Part shown: positions 26,118 through 34,652 of the stretch, one piece after another
Layout of the letters: every line of letters begins with the position of its first letter
How positions within the stretch are numbered: the stretch's first letter is position 1
Origin: an uncultured Ruminococcus sp.
GTDB taxonomy: Bacteria; Bacillota; Clostridia; Oscillospirales; Ruminococcaceae
Direction: 5' to 3'
DNA length: 64,000 nucleotides
Assembly (NCBI GenBank): GCA_934474025.1
Contig: CAKSMF010000001.1
Location: 558,001-622,000 of the forward strand
Position numbers and translations under genes: made by a program
The notes under the pieces: generated by a model
What the model saw: the letters and a program-made list of their open reading frames with translations, nothing else
Told to the model about the DNA's origin: nothing
Database searches by the model: none

Positions 26118-27344
26118 ATGAAAGTAATGGTTATTGCAGGAGGAGTTCCTCAAATGGAATTGCTCCGACAGCTTAAAGAAAGAAAACTTGAAACAGTTTT
26201 ACTTGACGGAAATGAAAATTGTCTTGCAAGAAATATTGCAGATAAGTTTTATAAAGTCAACATCTTTAATATAGAAGATGTAAAGAAAATAGCTATTGAT
26301 GAAAAAGTGGATTTTATTATTACAGTATGTGCAGACCAAGTTCTTCTGGTTGTTGCACAGGTTTCTGAAATGCTTGGTTTGCCTTGTTATATCGGATATA
26401 AACAGGCACAAGATGTATCTGATAAAATCCGTATGAAAAGAATTTTCAAGGAAAATGGCATTCCTACTACAAAATATCTTGAACTTGAAAATCTTGACAT
26501 GAATGAAATATCCAAACTTAATTATCCGCTTGTTGTTAAGCCTGTAGATGCTTATAGTTCAAAAGGAGTCCGCAAAGCTGAAACTGAAGAAGAACTCATA
26601 ACTTATTACAATGAAGCAAAAGCAATCAGTCGCAGTGGCGGAGTAATTGTTGAGGAGTTTTTTAAGGGAGAAGAAATCAGTGTTGATGCATTTGTACTCA
26701 ATGGAAAAGCTCATATTCTCAGCATAACAAACAGTGAAAAAGTTAAGGATAAAGACAGATTTGTTATTTTCAGAGGACGCTATCCTGCTAATATTCCTGA
26801 TACAATCAGAAATCAGATTGAAGATGTAGCTCAAAAAATTGCAGATAGCTTTGGTCTTGTAAATTCGCCTCTTCTGGTACAGCTTTTGCATAATGGTATG
26901 AATATTTCTGTTCTTGAATTTTGTGCGAGAACCGGCGGAAATATGAAATGGTTGCTTATTAAGAATTCCTGTGGCGTTGATGTAATAACTGCAACTATTG
27001 ATATCACACTTGGATTAGTGCCTGATATTACTCCGAAAAAAATGAATAACAATATTGTTGTAAATGATTTTATTTATTGCAAACCAGGTGTTTTTGACCA
27101 TTTTGAAGGATTTGATGAACTCGTTGAACAGGGAATAATCAATGAATTTCATCCAGTTCGCACAAAGGGTACTGAAATGCATGGTGTAACAAGCAGTAGT
27201 GACAGAATTGCAGGAATGAATATTCTTGCTGATTCCGTTGATGAATATAATCAGAAACTTAAAACAATTCTGGAACATATTGCTATTGTCGATAACAAAG
27301 GAAATGACATGACAAGACGTGACTTGTTACCAGAAATGAAATAA
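26118..27344 (+). CDS. ATP-grasp ligase
   Basis: ATP-grasp superfamily enzyme (408 residues) of the carbamoyl-phosphate-synthase-like/PurK-like type. It has a pre-ATP-grasp domain starting MKVMVIAGG (1-110), nucleotide lid KPVDAYSSKGVRKA (about 147-160), VEEFFKGEEISVDAFV (about 183-198), and the metal-binding end FCARTGGNMKW (about 277-287). Such enzymes couple a carboxylate to an amine or thiol via an acyl phosphate. In this operon it is a candidate for attaching the acid made by the following genes to an amino sugar; that is inference. ATG 26118 has GAGAGGAG; the upstream GTG does not. Confidence 0.85.
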   Translation: MKVMVIAGGVPQMELLRQLKERKLETVLLDGNENCLARNIADKFYKVNIFNIEDVKKIAIDEKVDFIITVCADQVLLVVAQVSEMLGLPCYIGYKQAQDVSDKIRMKRIFKENGIPTTKYLELENLDMNEISKLNYPLVVKPVDAYSSKGVRKAETEEELITYYNEAKAISRSGGVIVEEFFKGEEISVDAFVLNGKAHILSITNSEKVKDKDRFVIFRGRYPANIPDTIRNQIEDVAQKIADSFGLVNSPLLVQLLHNGMNISVLEFCARTGGNMKWLLIKNSCGVDVITATIDITLGLVPDITPKKMNNNIVVNDFIYCKPGVFDHFEGFDELVEQGIINEFHPVRTKGTEMHGVTSSSDRIAGMNILADSVDEYNQKLKTILEHIAIVDNKGNDMTRRDLLPEMK

Positions 27345-27366
27345 TGTTACATAGTAAGGAGTAAAA

Positions 27367-28707
27367 ATGAATCAGACTATTGAATTTTTAAATGAAATAG
27401 ACAAGGTTTATCAAAAAAAGATACCTGATAATGTTATGAATAGAGCAAAACAATCTTTACTTGATTATCTTGCTGTAACTTGTGCTGGTGCAGAGTTTCA
27501 GAAAAATAAAATTGAACGGTATCTTGAATTTACTGAACCTGAAAAAGGTAACTATAAGGCAATCGGACTTAATTTGAATTTGGCTATGAAAGAGGCAGTT
27601 TTTCTTAATGGTTTGAATGGTCATGCTCTGGATTTTGATGATGGTACAAATTCCGGTATAATACATCTTGGAAGTCCGATTTTTTCATTGCTGTTACCTC
27701 TTGCACAAAAATATCATAAAACTGTTGATGAAATGTTAAGAGCAGTTGTAATAGGATATGAAGCATCTTATACTATGGCAATATCAATTCAACCTATTCA
27801 TAAAGCTCTTGGTTATCATGCAACCGGTACTTGTGGTATTCTTGGTACTGTCATTGCAGCGTCTTATATGCTTGACTTTACAAAAGAAGAAAGATTTCAG
27901 GCTTTTGCATCTGCATCAGTTGCAGCCTCCGGAATGTTGAAAGTTCTTGATGACGGTTCGGAACTGAAACCATATAATGTCGCAAAAACATCTCTACTTG
28001 CATTGACTGCCCTATGTATGTCAAAAGCAGGTTTCAAAGGTCACTTTGATTCGCTTGGCGGAAGGGGATTTCTGAAAATGATGACTGGACGTGATGATAT
28101 TCAGCTTAAATCAGTTCTTCAAAACGGTACGTATGCAATAATGAAAACATATACTAAACCTTATGCGTCATGTCGTTATACTCACCCTCCGGTTGAAGCT
28201 GCTATTAATCTGCGAAATAAATTTAAATTAAAGTCTTCTGATGTTGAAAGAATTGATATCAAAACTTATGACCTTGCTGTTTCCGGACATAATCATACTG
28301 AAATTCCCGGTTCATATAGTGCAAAAATGAGTACTCCATATGCAGTGGCTGTCGGATTGATTTATGGCAGGGCAGGACTTCAGGAATTCAGCGAGGATAT
28401 GGTGAAAAATCCGGAAGTACTTGAACTTACAAAAAAAGTTCATGTAGTACCTGATGAACAGTTAAGTAATGAATTTCCAGATATTCAAGCTGCGATTGAA
28501 ACAATTACAACAAAATCCGGAACATTTACTGAACGTGTTGATTTTCCGAAAGGAGAACCTGAAAACCCTCTCAACGAAGACGAATTTAAAAGTCGTTATG
28601 ATATGCTTATGATATATTCTGGGATAAATAATAATATTTCTGATTCTGTATACAAAATGGTAACACAATGTTTTGTTACAGTTGATGAAATTTTGAAAAA
28701 TTTATAA
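27367..28707 (+). CDS. MmgE/PrpD family dehydratase-like protein
   Basis: 446-residue member of the MmgE/PrpD family, whose characterised members include 2-methylcitrate dehydratase, cis-aconitate decarboxylase and iminodisuccinate epimerase. Recognised by NGLNGHALDFDDG (about 78-90), GYEASYTMAISIQP, YHATGTCGILGT and YTKPYASCRYTHPPVEAA (about 258-275). All act on small di- or tricarboxylates, so a carboxylic acid substrate is expected. The exact reaction cannot be read from sequence. An unusual family for a capsule locus. Confidence 0.85.
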   Translation: MNQTIEFLNEIDKVYQKKIPDNVMNRAKQSLLDYLAVTCAGAEFQKNKIERYLEFTEPEKGNYKAIGLNLNLAMKEAVFLNGLNGHALDFDDGTNSGIIHLGSPIFSLLLPLAQKYHKTVDEMLRAVVIGYEASYTMAISIQPIHKALGYHATGTCGILGTVIAASYMLDFTKEERFQAFASASVAASGMLKVLDDGSELKPYNVAKTSLLALTALCMSKAGFKGHFDSLGGRGFLKMMTGRDDIQLKSVLQNGTYAIMKTYTKPYASCRYTHPPVEAAINLRNKFKLKSSDVERIDIKTYDLAVSGHNHTEIPGSYSAKMSTPYAVAVGLIYGRAGLQEFSEDMVKNPEVLELTKKVHVVPDEQLSNEFPDIQAAIETITTKSGTFTERVDFPKGEPENPLNEDEFKSRYDMLMIYSGINNNISDSVYKMVTQCFVTVDEILKNL

Positions 28708-28725
28708 TAAGGAAAAGGGGAAAAA

Positions 28726-29685
28726 ATGAAAAAAGTGAATGTTGTACTAGGTACAATGACATTCGGAGAATCTGTATTTGCTCCGACAGTCAGTGAATTT
28801 GTAAATACATTCTTGGATATGGGGTATTCTGATTTTGATACAGCATATGTATACAATGAGGGAAATTGTGAAAAATTACTCGGAGAAGTGCTTCCGAATT
28901 TGAAATGTAATTATACAATTGCCTCAAAGGTAAATCCTCGTATTACGGGTAAACTTGATGCAGATGCAGCATATAAGCAAGTTAATGAATCTCTTGAAAG
29001 ACTCGGTGTTGATTGCGTTGACATTGAATATCTGCATTTTCCTGACCCTGCAACTCCTGTTGAATCGGTTCTTGAAGCTATGTCCGATTTACATAATAAA
29101 GGAAAATTCAAAGAACTTGGTCTTTCAAACTTTCCGGCATGGATGATTGCAGATGTCTGGCATCTTTGTGATAAAAATGGCTGGGTGAAACCTACCGTTT
29201 TTGAGGGAATATACAATCCTTTGACCAGAAAGGCTGAAATTGAACTTAATGCTTGTTTAAATCATTTTGGTATGCGTTTTTATGCATATAATCCAATGGC
29301 TGGAGGTTTATTGACCGGTCGCTACGGTAAATTTGAAGACGCTCCGACCGATGGAAGATTTACACACAGACCAAATTATCAGAATCGCTATTGGAAAAAA
29401 AGTTTCTTTGATGCAGTCGATTTAATAAAAACTTCCTGTGAAGAACACGGAATAACAATAATTGATGCAACTTATCGTTGGCTTGCTTATCATTCAATGT
29501 TAAATGCAGAACGTGGTGATGCAATTATTATTGGTGCATCAAAATTGAGCCATTTGAAACAAAATATTAATGCAATAGAATCAGGTCCATTGCCGGACGA
29601 TATTCTTAATGTCTTTGAGCAGGCATGGAATATTACAAAAGCAGACAGCCCTGAATACTTTACATTATATAAAGCAAAGAAATAA
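28726..29685 (+). CDS. Aldo/keto reductase (AKR7-like)
   Basis: NAD(P)H-dependent aldehyde/ketone reductase, 319 residues, (beta/alpha)8 barrel. The catalytic tetrad is visible: Asp and Tyr in FDTAYVYNEG (about 38-47), Lys in ASKVNPR (about 66-72) and His in EYLHFPD (about 101-107). Sequence style (LGTMTFGES, YNPMAGGLLTGRY) is that of the aflatoxin-aldehyde-reductase group. It lies 9 bp before a TPP-dependent decarboxylase that would yield an aldehyde, so it probably reduces that product to an alcohol (inference). Confidence 0.9.
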   Translation: MKKVNVVLGTMTFGESVFAPTVSEFVNTFLDMGYSDFDTAYVYNEGNCEKLLGEVLPNLKCNYTIASKVNPRITGKLDADAAYKQVNESLERLGVDCVDIEYLHFPDPATPVESVLEAMSDLHNKGKFKELGLSNFPAWMIADVWHLCDKNGWVKPTVFEGIYNPLTRKAEIELNACLNHFGMRFYAYNPMAGGLLTGRYGKFEDAPTDGRFTHRPNYQNRYWKKSFFDAVDLIKTSCEEHGITIIDATYRWLAYHSMLNAERGDAIIIGASKLSHLKQNINAIESGPLPDDILNVFEQAWNITKADSPEYFTLYKAKK

Positions 29686-29694
29686 GGAGGAAGC

Positions 29695-30831
29695 ATGTTA
29701 AATCAAAAACAAGTATTTGAAACATTGGCTCAGAATGGTGTTACTTTTTTTACCGGCGTGCCGGATTCTTATTTGAATGGTTTTTGCAATTATGCACTTG
29801 CCAATTTTCCAGAGCGTAATATAATTGCTGCCAATGAAGGAAATGCCATAGGTATAGCTTCCGGTCATTATTTTGCAACTGAAAACATACCATTGGTATA
29901 TATGCAAAATAGCGGTATGGGAAATGTAATCAATCCATTAGCGAGCCTTGTTGACAAAGATGTTTATGCCGTGCCTATGTTATTGCTGATTGGCTGGAGA
30001 GGACAGGGAAACACAGAACCAAATCACCCTCAGCATAAATTACAAGGTGAAATTACAACAGAACTATTGGATATTATGCATATTCCGTATAGTATTCTGA
30101 CAGATGATAATCAAGATTTCAGCAATGTTATTGAAAAAGCAATTGCTTATTGTAGAAAATTCCGTCAACCTTATGCTTTAGTTGCACCAAAAGGTATTAT
30201 GGCATCTTCAGAAAAAGCAAACAATATTGATAACATTTATCCGATGAGCCGTGAAGAAGCAATTGATATTATTCTTGATACTATGCCAAAAGATACAATT
30301 TATTCAGCAACAACCGGCAGAGCAACCAGAGAATTATTTTTTCTTCGTGAACGTCGTAACGAAACAAAATCACATGATTTTCTCAATGTTGGTTCAATGG
30401 GTCATGCGTCCTCTGTTGCACTTGGAATTGCTATGGAACAGCCTAAGCGTAATGTTGTATGTCTGGACGGGGATTCAGCTTGTATCATGCACATGGGAGC
30501 AATGACAATGGTTAGCAAAGTCAATGTTCCTAATTTCATGCATATTGTACTCAATAATGGTGCACATGAATCTGTAGGCGGTCAGCCGTCTGCCGGACAT
30601 AAGCTTGATTTTACGAAAATTGCAGAAGCTTGTGGTTATGCAACTGTCGGTAAGGCTATAGAAAACAAAACTGAATTAATTGATGCAATTAATCAGTTAG
30701 TGAATTGTGGTAAAGCCTCTTTTATTGACTGTCGCATTCATAAAGGACTTAATAGCAAGCTTCCGCCGATTATATTTGACCACAGAAATGCAATTGACAG
30801 CTTGATTACCGATTTAAATGGAAAGGATTGA
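29695..30831 (+). CDS. TPP decarboxylase, phosphonopyruvate-decarboxylase-like
   Basis: Thiamine-diphosphate enzyme of 378 residues with the PYR domain first (FFTGVPDSYLNGF; catalytic Glu in AANEGNAIGIASGHY, about 51) and the PP domain second, with the cofactor motif LDGDSACIMHMGAM ... LNNGAHES (about 260-300). Order and length match phosphonopyruvate decarboxylases (AepY, Fom2); sulfopyruvate and other 2-oxo acid decarboxylases are close relatives. No PEP mutase gene is present, so the true substrate may be another 2-oxo acid such as oxaloacetate. SD AAGGAGG; starts 9 bp after the reductase. Confidence 0.85.
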   Translation: MLNQKQVFETLAQNGVTFFTGVPDSYLNGFCNYALANFPERNIIAANEGNAIGIASGHYFATENIPLVYMQNSGMGNVINPLASLVDKDVYAVPMLLLIGWRGQGNTEPNHPQHKLQGEITTELLDIMHIPYSILTDDNQDFSNVIEKAIAYCRKFRQPYALVAPKGIMASSEKANNIDNIYPMSREEAIDIILDTMPKDTIYSATTGRATRELFFLRERRNETKSHDFLNVGSMGHASSVALGIAMEQPKRNVVCLDGDSACIMHMGAMTMVSKVNVPNFMHIVLNNGAHESVGGQPSAGHKLDFTKIAEACGYATVGKAIENKTELIDAINQLVNCGKASFIDCRIHKGLNSKLPPIIFDHRNAIDSLITDLNGKD

Positions 30832-30838
30832 ATACAAT

Positions 30839-31741
30839 ATGAATAGTATGGATAAGACAAGAGAATTTCTTAAATCTATTGGTATGCCTGACGGTGATGC
30901 TTATAATTTGCCGACTTCTGAAAAGCGTTTCAAGGACGGAGGACAATATCGTTTTGAAGTGCCTGGTATTCAGGGTCCTAAGGTTATGAAAGCTCTCCTT
31001 GAAGCTATGGATAGCTATGGTCTGTATCTTCACAGAGTTACACAGACTCAAGGAATTATGCGTTTAACTGATGAAGAAATCAGCAGAATGGTTGAACTTG
31101 CACATAAATGGCAGACTGACCTTATTCTTGCAATAGGTCCACGTGCTACTACGGATACTTCTGCATCTGTACATACGGAAGAGGGAGTAAGAATGGGTTA
31201 TCGTCTGCGTGGACAAGAGCAAATCATTCGTGCAATCGAAGATGTAAAACGTGCGTCAAAACTTGGTTGCCGTGGATTTCTTGTTTATGACGAAGGCTGT
31301 CTTTGGATATTAAATGAAATGCGAAAAGCTGGAGAAATTCCGGCAGACTGTCATTTTAAGATTTCTGCTCATGCAGGTCATGGAAATCCTTGTTCTGCAA
31401 AGTTGCTTGAATTGAATGGTGCAGATTCTATTAATCCTGTTCGTGATATTCAGCTACAAATGCTTTCTGCAATGCGTCAAGCAGTTGATTGTCCGATAGA
31501 TATTCATACAGAAAATCCTAAGTCTACAGGCGGATTTATTCGTCATTATGAAGTACCTGAAATGATTCGTGTTGCTTCACCTATTTATCTGAAAACGGGA
31601 GGTTCTGTAGCTGCAACACACAGTTGGGACAGCACTGAAGATGACGCAAGAAAACGTGCAAAACAATGCAGTCTTGTTAAACGTATGATAGATGAATACT
31701 ATCCTGAGGCAGTTTGTTCACCAAAGGGCAGTCTTATATAA
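30839..31741 (+). CDS. U32-peptidase-like barrel protein, unknown function
   Basis: 300-residue protein resembling a little-studied group annotated as U32-like peptidases. Visible conserved blocks are DGGQYRFEVPGIQGPKV (about 32-48), HRVTQTQGIMRLTDEEI (about 65-81), GPRA, SAHAGHGNPCS and HTENPKSTGGFIRHYEVPEMI (about 216-236), then SPIYLKTGGS. Alternating strand/helix segments suggest a TIM barrel with histidine, cysteine and acidic residues at strand ends, as in metal-dependent lyases or aldolases. ATG 30839 has AAAGGA 12 nt upstream; the earlier in-frame ATG 30818 lies inside the previous gene. Catalytic role not known. Confidence 0.6.
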   Translation: MNSMDKTREFLKSIGMPDGDAYNLPTSEKRFKDGGQYRFEVPGIQGPKVMKALLEAMDSYGLYLHRVTQTQGIMRLTDEEISRMVELAHKWQTDLILAIGPRATTDTSASVHTEEGVRMGYRLRGQEQIIRAIEDVKRASKLGCRGFLVYDEGCLWILNEMRKAGEIPADCHFKISAHAGHGNPCSAKLLELNGADSINPVRDIQLQMLSAMRQAVDCPIDIHTENPKSTGGFIRHYEVPEMIRVASPIYLKTGGSVAATHSWDSTEDDARKRAKQCSLVKRMIDEYYPEAVCSPKGSLI

Positions 31742-31766
31742 TTTATGGGAAGGAAGTTTTGTTTTT

Positions 31767-32912
31767 ATGAAACATCATATGTATAATCCGGATTTTCCAT
31801 TTGTTATTGCACCGGAAAGCTTTAATAAATATACGGACAGAGAACTTTTACAGTATTGTCTTGGTGCTACTATGTATATGCCGGGCTTTAAGGATTTTAC
31901 TCCTAAAATTCTCAATAATTCGATGCCTGGATTAACAACTATTGTCCTTTGCTTTGAAGATGCATGTCCGGAAGAACGTGTTCCCGAAGCTATGGAAAAC
32001 GTTCATTGCCTTTTAGATACTGTTACAAGTGCTGTAGATGAAGGAAAACTTTCTGCTGATAACGTTCCTCTGATTTTTGTAAGAATCCGAAATCTTGAAC
32101 AGTTCAAAGCTTTTGGGGAAGGTCTTACAAAACATCAGGTACGTTCACTTTGTGGAATTAATTTTCCGAAATTCAATGCTGAAAACGGATATAAATATTA
32201 TGAGTATCTCCGTGATTTAAATCACAAATTCGGAGAAATTATTTATGGTATGCCGATTATAGAAGACCCAGAAGTTGCATACAAGGAAAGTCGAATGACA
32301 GAACTTATGGGAATAAAGAAAATTCTCGATAATTTTCATGATTTGGTATTGCAGGTTCGAGTTGGCGGAACGGACTTTTCGTCAGTATTCGGAGTACGCC
32401 GTGGTGTTGATTATTCTTTGTATGATATCATGACTGTACGTGAATGTTTAAGTGATATCATCAATGTTTGCGGAAGAGATAATGATTATGTCATTTCTGG
32501 ACCTGTATGGGAATATTTCCGTGCACCAAAAGAAATGATGTTTGAAGAACTTCCTAAACACGGAATAGAAGATTATCTTATGCGTAGAAAACCTCTTGTT
32601 AACAATGAAATTGACGGTTTGTTGCGTGAAGTCATTCTTGATAAGGCTAACGGTTTTATAGGAAGAACGGTTATTCACCCGACTCATGTCAAGTTTGTTA
32701 ATGCAATGATGGCTGTTACAAAAGAAGAATACGATGATGCAAGTCAGATTGTAAAAACTGGCGGAGGCGTTATAAAAGGTTCGGGCGGAAACAAAATGAA
32801 CGAAATCAAACCGCATACAAATTGGGCAAAGAAAACTATAAATCGTGCAAGGGCATTCGGCGTAATTGAAAACGAAGGTGCATATGTTAAATTATTTGCA
32901 GTCAATGAATAA
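31767..32912 (+). CDS. HpcH/HpaI (CitE-like) C-C lyase family protein
   Basis: 381-residue member of the citrate-lyase-beta/HpcH aldolase superfamily. It opens with FVIAPESFNKYTDRELLQYCLGA and TMYMPG, has LCFEDACPE (about 54-62; acidic metal ligand) and IRNLEQFKAF, and ends the barrel with IGRTVIHPTHVKFVNAM (about 302-318). This wording is closest to the CitE-like lyases known from tellurite-resistance (Ter) associated biosynthetic operons, which also contain ATP-grasp enzymes. It would make or break a C-C bond next to a carboxylate, as malyl- or citramalyl-type lyases do. ATG 31767 follows GGAAGGAAG. Confidence 0.82.
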   Translation: MKHHMYNPDFPFVIAPESFNKYTDRELLQYCLGATMYMPGFKDFTPKILNNSMPGLTTIVLCFEDACPEERVPEAMENVHCLLDTVTSAVDEGKLSADNVPLIFVRIRNLEQFKAFGEGLTKHQVRSLCGINFPKFNAENGYKYYEYLRDLNHKFGEIIYGMPIIEDPEVAYKESRMTELMGIKKILDNFHDLVLQVRVGGTDFSSVFGVRRGVDYSLYDIMTVRECLSDIINVCGRDNDYVISGPVWEYFRAPKEMMFEELPKHGIEDYLMRRKPLVNNEIDGLLREVILDKANGFIGRTVIHPTHVKFVNAMMAVTKEEYDDASQIVKTGGGVIKGSGGNKMNEIKPHTNWAKKTINRARAFGVIENEGAYVKLFAVNE

Positions 32913-32926
32913 TTGGAGGAATATAA

Positions 32927-33436
32927 ATGGCAATTGAATTGAAAACTCCGATTTCCGATGCAGATATTGATAAATTGTCCGTTGGTGACACCGTAAATAT
33001 TTCAGGTTATATTCTTTGCGGTAGAGATGCAGTTCTTCCAAAGGTACTTAAAATGATTGAAGATGGTACTATTGAAAAGTTGGGCATTGATTTACATGGA
33101 CAGGTAATTTTTCATACTGCTGTCAGTCCTGCCGGAGTAGGTCCTACATCAAGTAATAAACTCGAAATTGAAAGCAGTATTGCTCCTCTTTCATCAGCGG
33201 GCATAAAATTGCATCTTGGAAAAGGGGCTCTTCATTCGGAAACTGTTGAGGCATTAAATCAATACAATGCAGTATATGCAGTTATTCCACCCGTAACAGC
33301 ACTTCTCGGTGCAAAAACAACAGAACAGCGTGTGGTTGCATTTGAGGAACTTGGCATGGAAGCCTTGCATTTGATTAAAGTTGATAAATATCCGGCAATC
33401 ATTGGTGCAGCACACGGAAGGAGTATTTATGAGTAA
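32927..33436 (+). CDS. Class I fumarase/tartrate dehydratase-type beta subunit
   Basis: 169-residue protein equal to the C-terminal (beta) domain of iron-sulfur hydro-lyases such as class I fumarase and L-tartrate dehydratase: GDTVNISGYILCGRDA (about 22-37), FHTAVSPAGVGPTSSNK (about 60-76), and GKGALHSETVEAL (about 98-110). It forms an active enzyme with the alpha subunit of the next gene, overlapping it by 8 bp. SD TTGGAGGAA. The two would add or remove water from a dicarboxylate. Confidence 0.9.
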   Translation: MAIELKTPISDADIDKLSVGDTVNISGYILCGRDAVLPKVLKMIEDGTIEKLGIDLHGQVIFHTAVSPAGVGPTSSNKLEIESSIAPLSSAGIKLHLGKGALHSETVEALNQYNAVYAVIPPVTALLGAKTTEQRVVAFEELGMEALHLIKVDKYPAIIGAAHGRSIYE

Positions 33437-34292
33437 GAGTTTTGAGGAAATCGTAGCACTTGTCAGAGATACGCTTGTGGAAGCAGGTTCAACATTTCGT
33501 CAGGATAAAAAAGACGCATACAAGCGTGCAATAGATTCTGAAACAAATGTAAAAGCAAAATGGGTTCTTGAAACTGTTCTCGAAAATGCAGAAACGGCTG
33601 AATATAATCGCAGTCCTCTTTGTGATGATACTGGTATTCCGCATATTGTGTTGGAAATTGGTGAAGATACTGCTGTTACCGGAAAAACTTTAGACGCAAT
33701 CAATGAAGGTATTAAAGCAGGATTACGTAAACTTCCGGGAAGACCGATGGGCATTATGGGTGATGACAGTCATCGTATTGACCAGTCAGGTGGTCTTAAT
33801 CCGGATAGTGCCGGTGTAGAACATGCTCCTATTCTTATTCGCAGATGTAAAGATAATGTTCTCAGATTGCATATTCTTATGTTCGGCGGAGGCCCTGCAA
33901 TTCGTGCAAAAACATACAGAATTTTTCACAAGCATAATACTCAGGTAGTCATCGATGAAATTGTGAACTGGGCAACAGAAGGTGTAAAACAGTTGGGGTG
34001 TTCTCCTTGTACACTTGCCGTGGGTATCGGGCGCTCTCACTTTGAAGCAACTTCTATGATGTTGCAGGCTCAGGTTGATGGGAATTATAATATCCAGTCC
34101 GAAATGGAGCAGGAAATTACAAGACGTGTAAATGAATCTGACATAGGTCCATTGGGGCTTGGCGGTAAAACGTCTGTAATTGCCACATTTATGAAAGTCG
34201 GACCACAGCGTGCAAGTGGAGTAAGAATTGTATGTGTCAGACCTACCTGCTGTTTTGAACCAAGAATTGCTACTGTAGATTTGACAAATTAA
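33429..34292 (+). CDS. Class I fumarase/tartrate dehydratase-type alpha subunit
   Basis: 287-residue alpha subunit carrying the [4Fe-4S] cluster. Candidate cluster cysteines lie in SPLCDDTGIP (about 59-68), LGCSPCTLAVGIG (about 184-196) and VRPTCCFEPR (about 272-281). GGGPAIRAKTYRI marks the substrate region. Start ATG 33429 follows AAGGAG and overlaps the beta gene. Gene order beta then alpha is the reverse of the common alpha-beta order. Substrate (fumarate/malate, tartrate or a methylated analogue) cannot be assigned. Last gene of the main operon. Confidence 0.9.
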   Translation: MSKSFEEIVALVRDTLVEAGSTFRQDKKDAYKRAIDSETNVKAKWVLETVLENAETAEYNRSPLCDDTGIPHIVLEIGEDTAVTGKTLDAINEGIKAGLRKLPGRPMGIMGDDSHRIDQSGGLNPDSAGVEHAPILIRRCKDNVLRLHILMFGGGPAIRAKTYRIFHKHNTQVVIDEIVNWATEGVKQLGCSPCTLAVGIGRSHFEATSMMLQAQVDGNYNIQSEMEQEITRRVNESDIGPLGLGGKTSVIATFMKVGPQRASGVRIVCVRPTCCFEPRIATVDLTN

Positions 34293-34652
34293 AATTAATC
34301 CATGCACTTGAATATATTTTGTCATACTTTTGAATTATAGGGCGTGGATTGAAACAGAAGAAACTAATAATTTTAAAAAGCTCAGAGAAAATCTGAGCTT
34401 TCTTAGAAAAATAAACGATTTATTACAAATGAATATTAGTGATTGCTTCTGGGGTAAAAACAATCACTATGATTTGAATATGTGTGGCAAAATTGTAAAA
34501 ATAAAAAATACATAAAACTGTTATGTATTTTGATTATGCTGAATATGATATATGAGGATAATAAATATTTGTTGAGATAAATTTAATAAAATCAGCAAAA
34601 TTTCTTCCACTTTCATAAGTGGCAGATTTAAATAATTGAGGGTGAGGAAAAA
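34293..34652. other. Gene-free segment with three hairpins
   Basis: No credible gene. It contains the operon terminator (34377-34401), a perfect 9-bp hairpin at 34437-34469 whose loop is CTTCTGGGGTAAAAA, and a perfect 11-bp AT-only hairpin at 34505-34531. The middle loop resembles the loop end of the leader repeats (TTCGGGGTAAAAA). A 61-codon frame starting at a TTG here has no family and no SD. Confidence 0.6.
34375..34405 (+). terminator. Terminator of the glycan operon
   Basis: Stem AAAGCTCAGA (34377-34386) / TCTGAGCTTT (34392-34401) with GAAAA loop. The T-run is short (TTTCTTA), so read-through into the dehydratase gene is possible. Confidence 0.7.

Noticed and set aside
29695..30831. 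Locus as a phosphonate-glycan pathway
   Set aside because: The decarboxylase alone is not enough: no PEP mutase, phosphonoacetaldehyde transaminase or nucleotidylyltransferase is present in the window.
33786..34325. 179-codon frame on the minus strand
   Set aside because: Antisense to the fumarase-type alpha subunit, which has clear family motifs; no SD.
34344..34354. GTGGATTGAAA, identical to the end of many type I CRISPR repeats
   Set aside because: It occurs once, with no second copy at repeat spacing and no cas genes in the window.
34330..34515. 61-codon open frame after the glycan operon
   Set aside because: It begins with TTG without SD, runs through the terminator and hairpin region, and shows no protein-like features.
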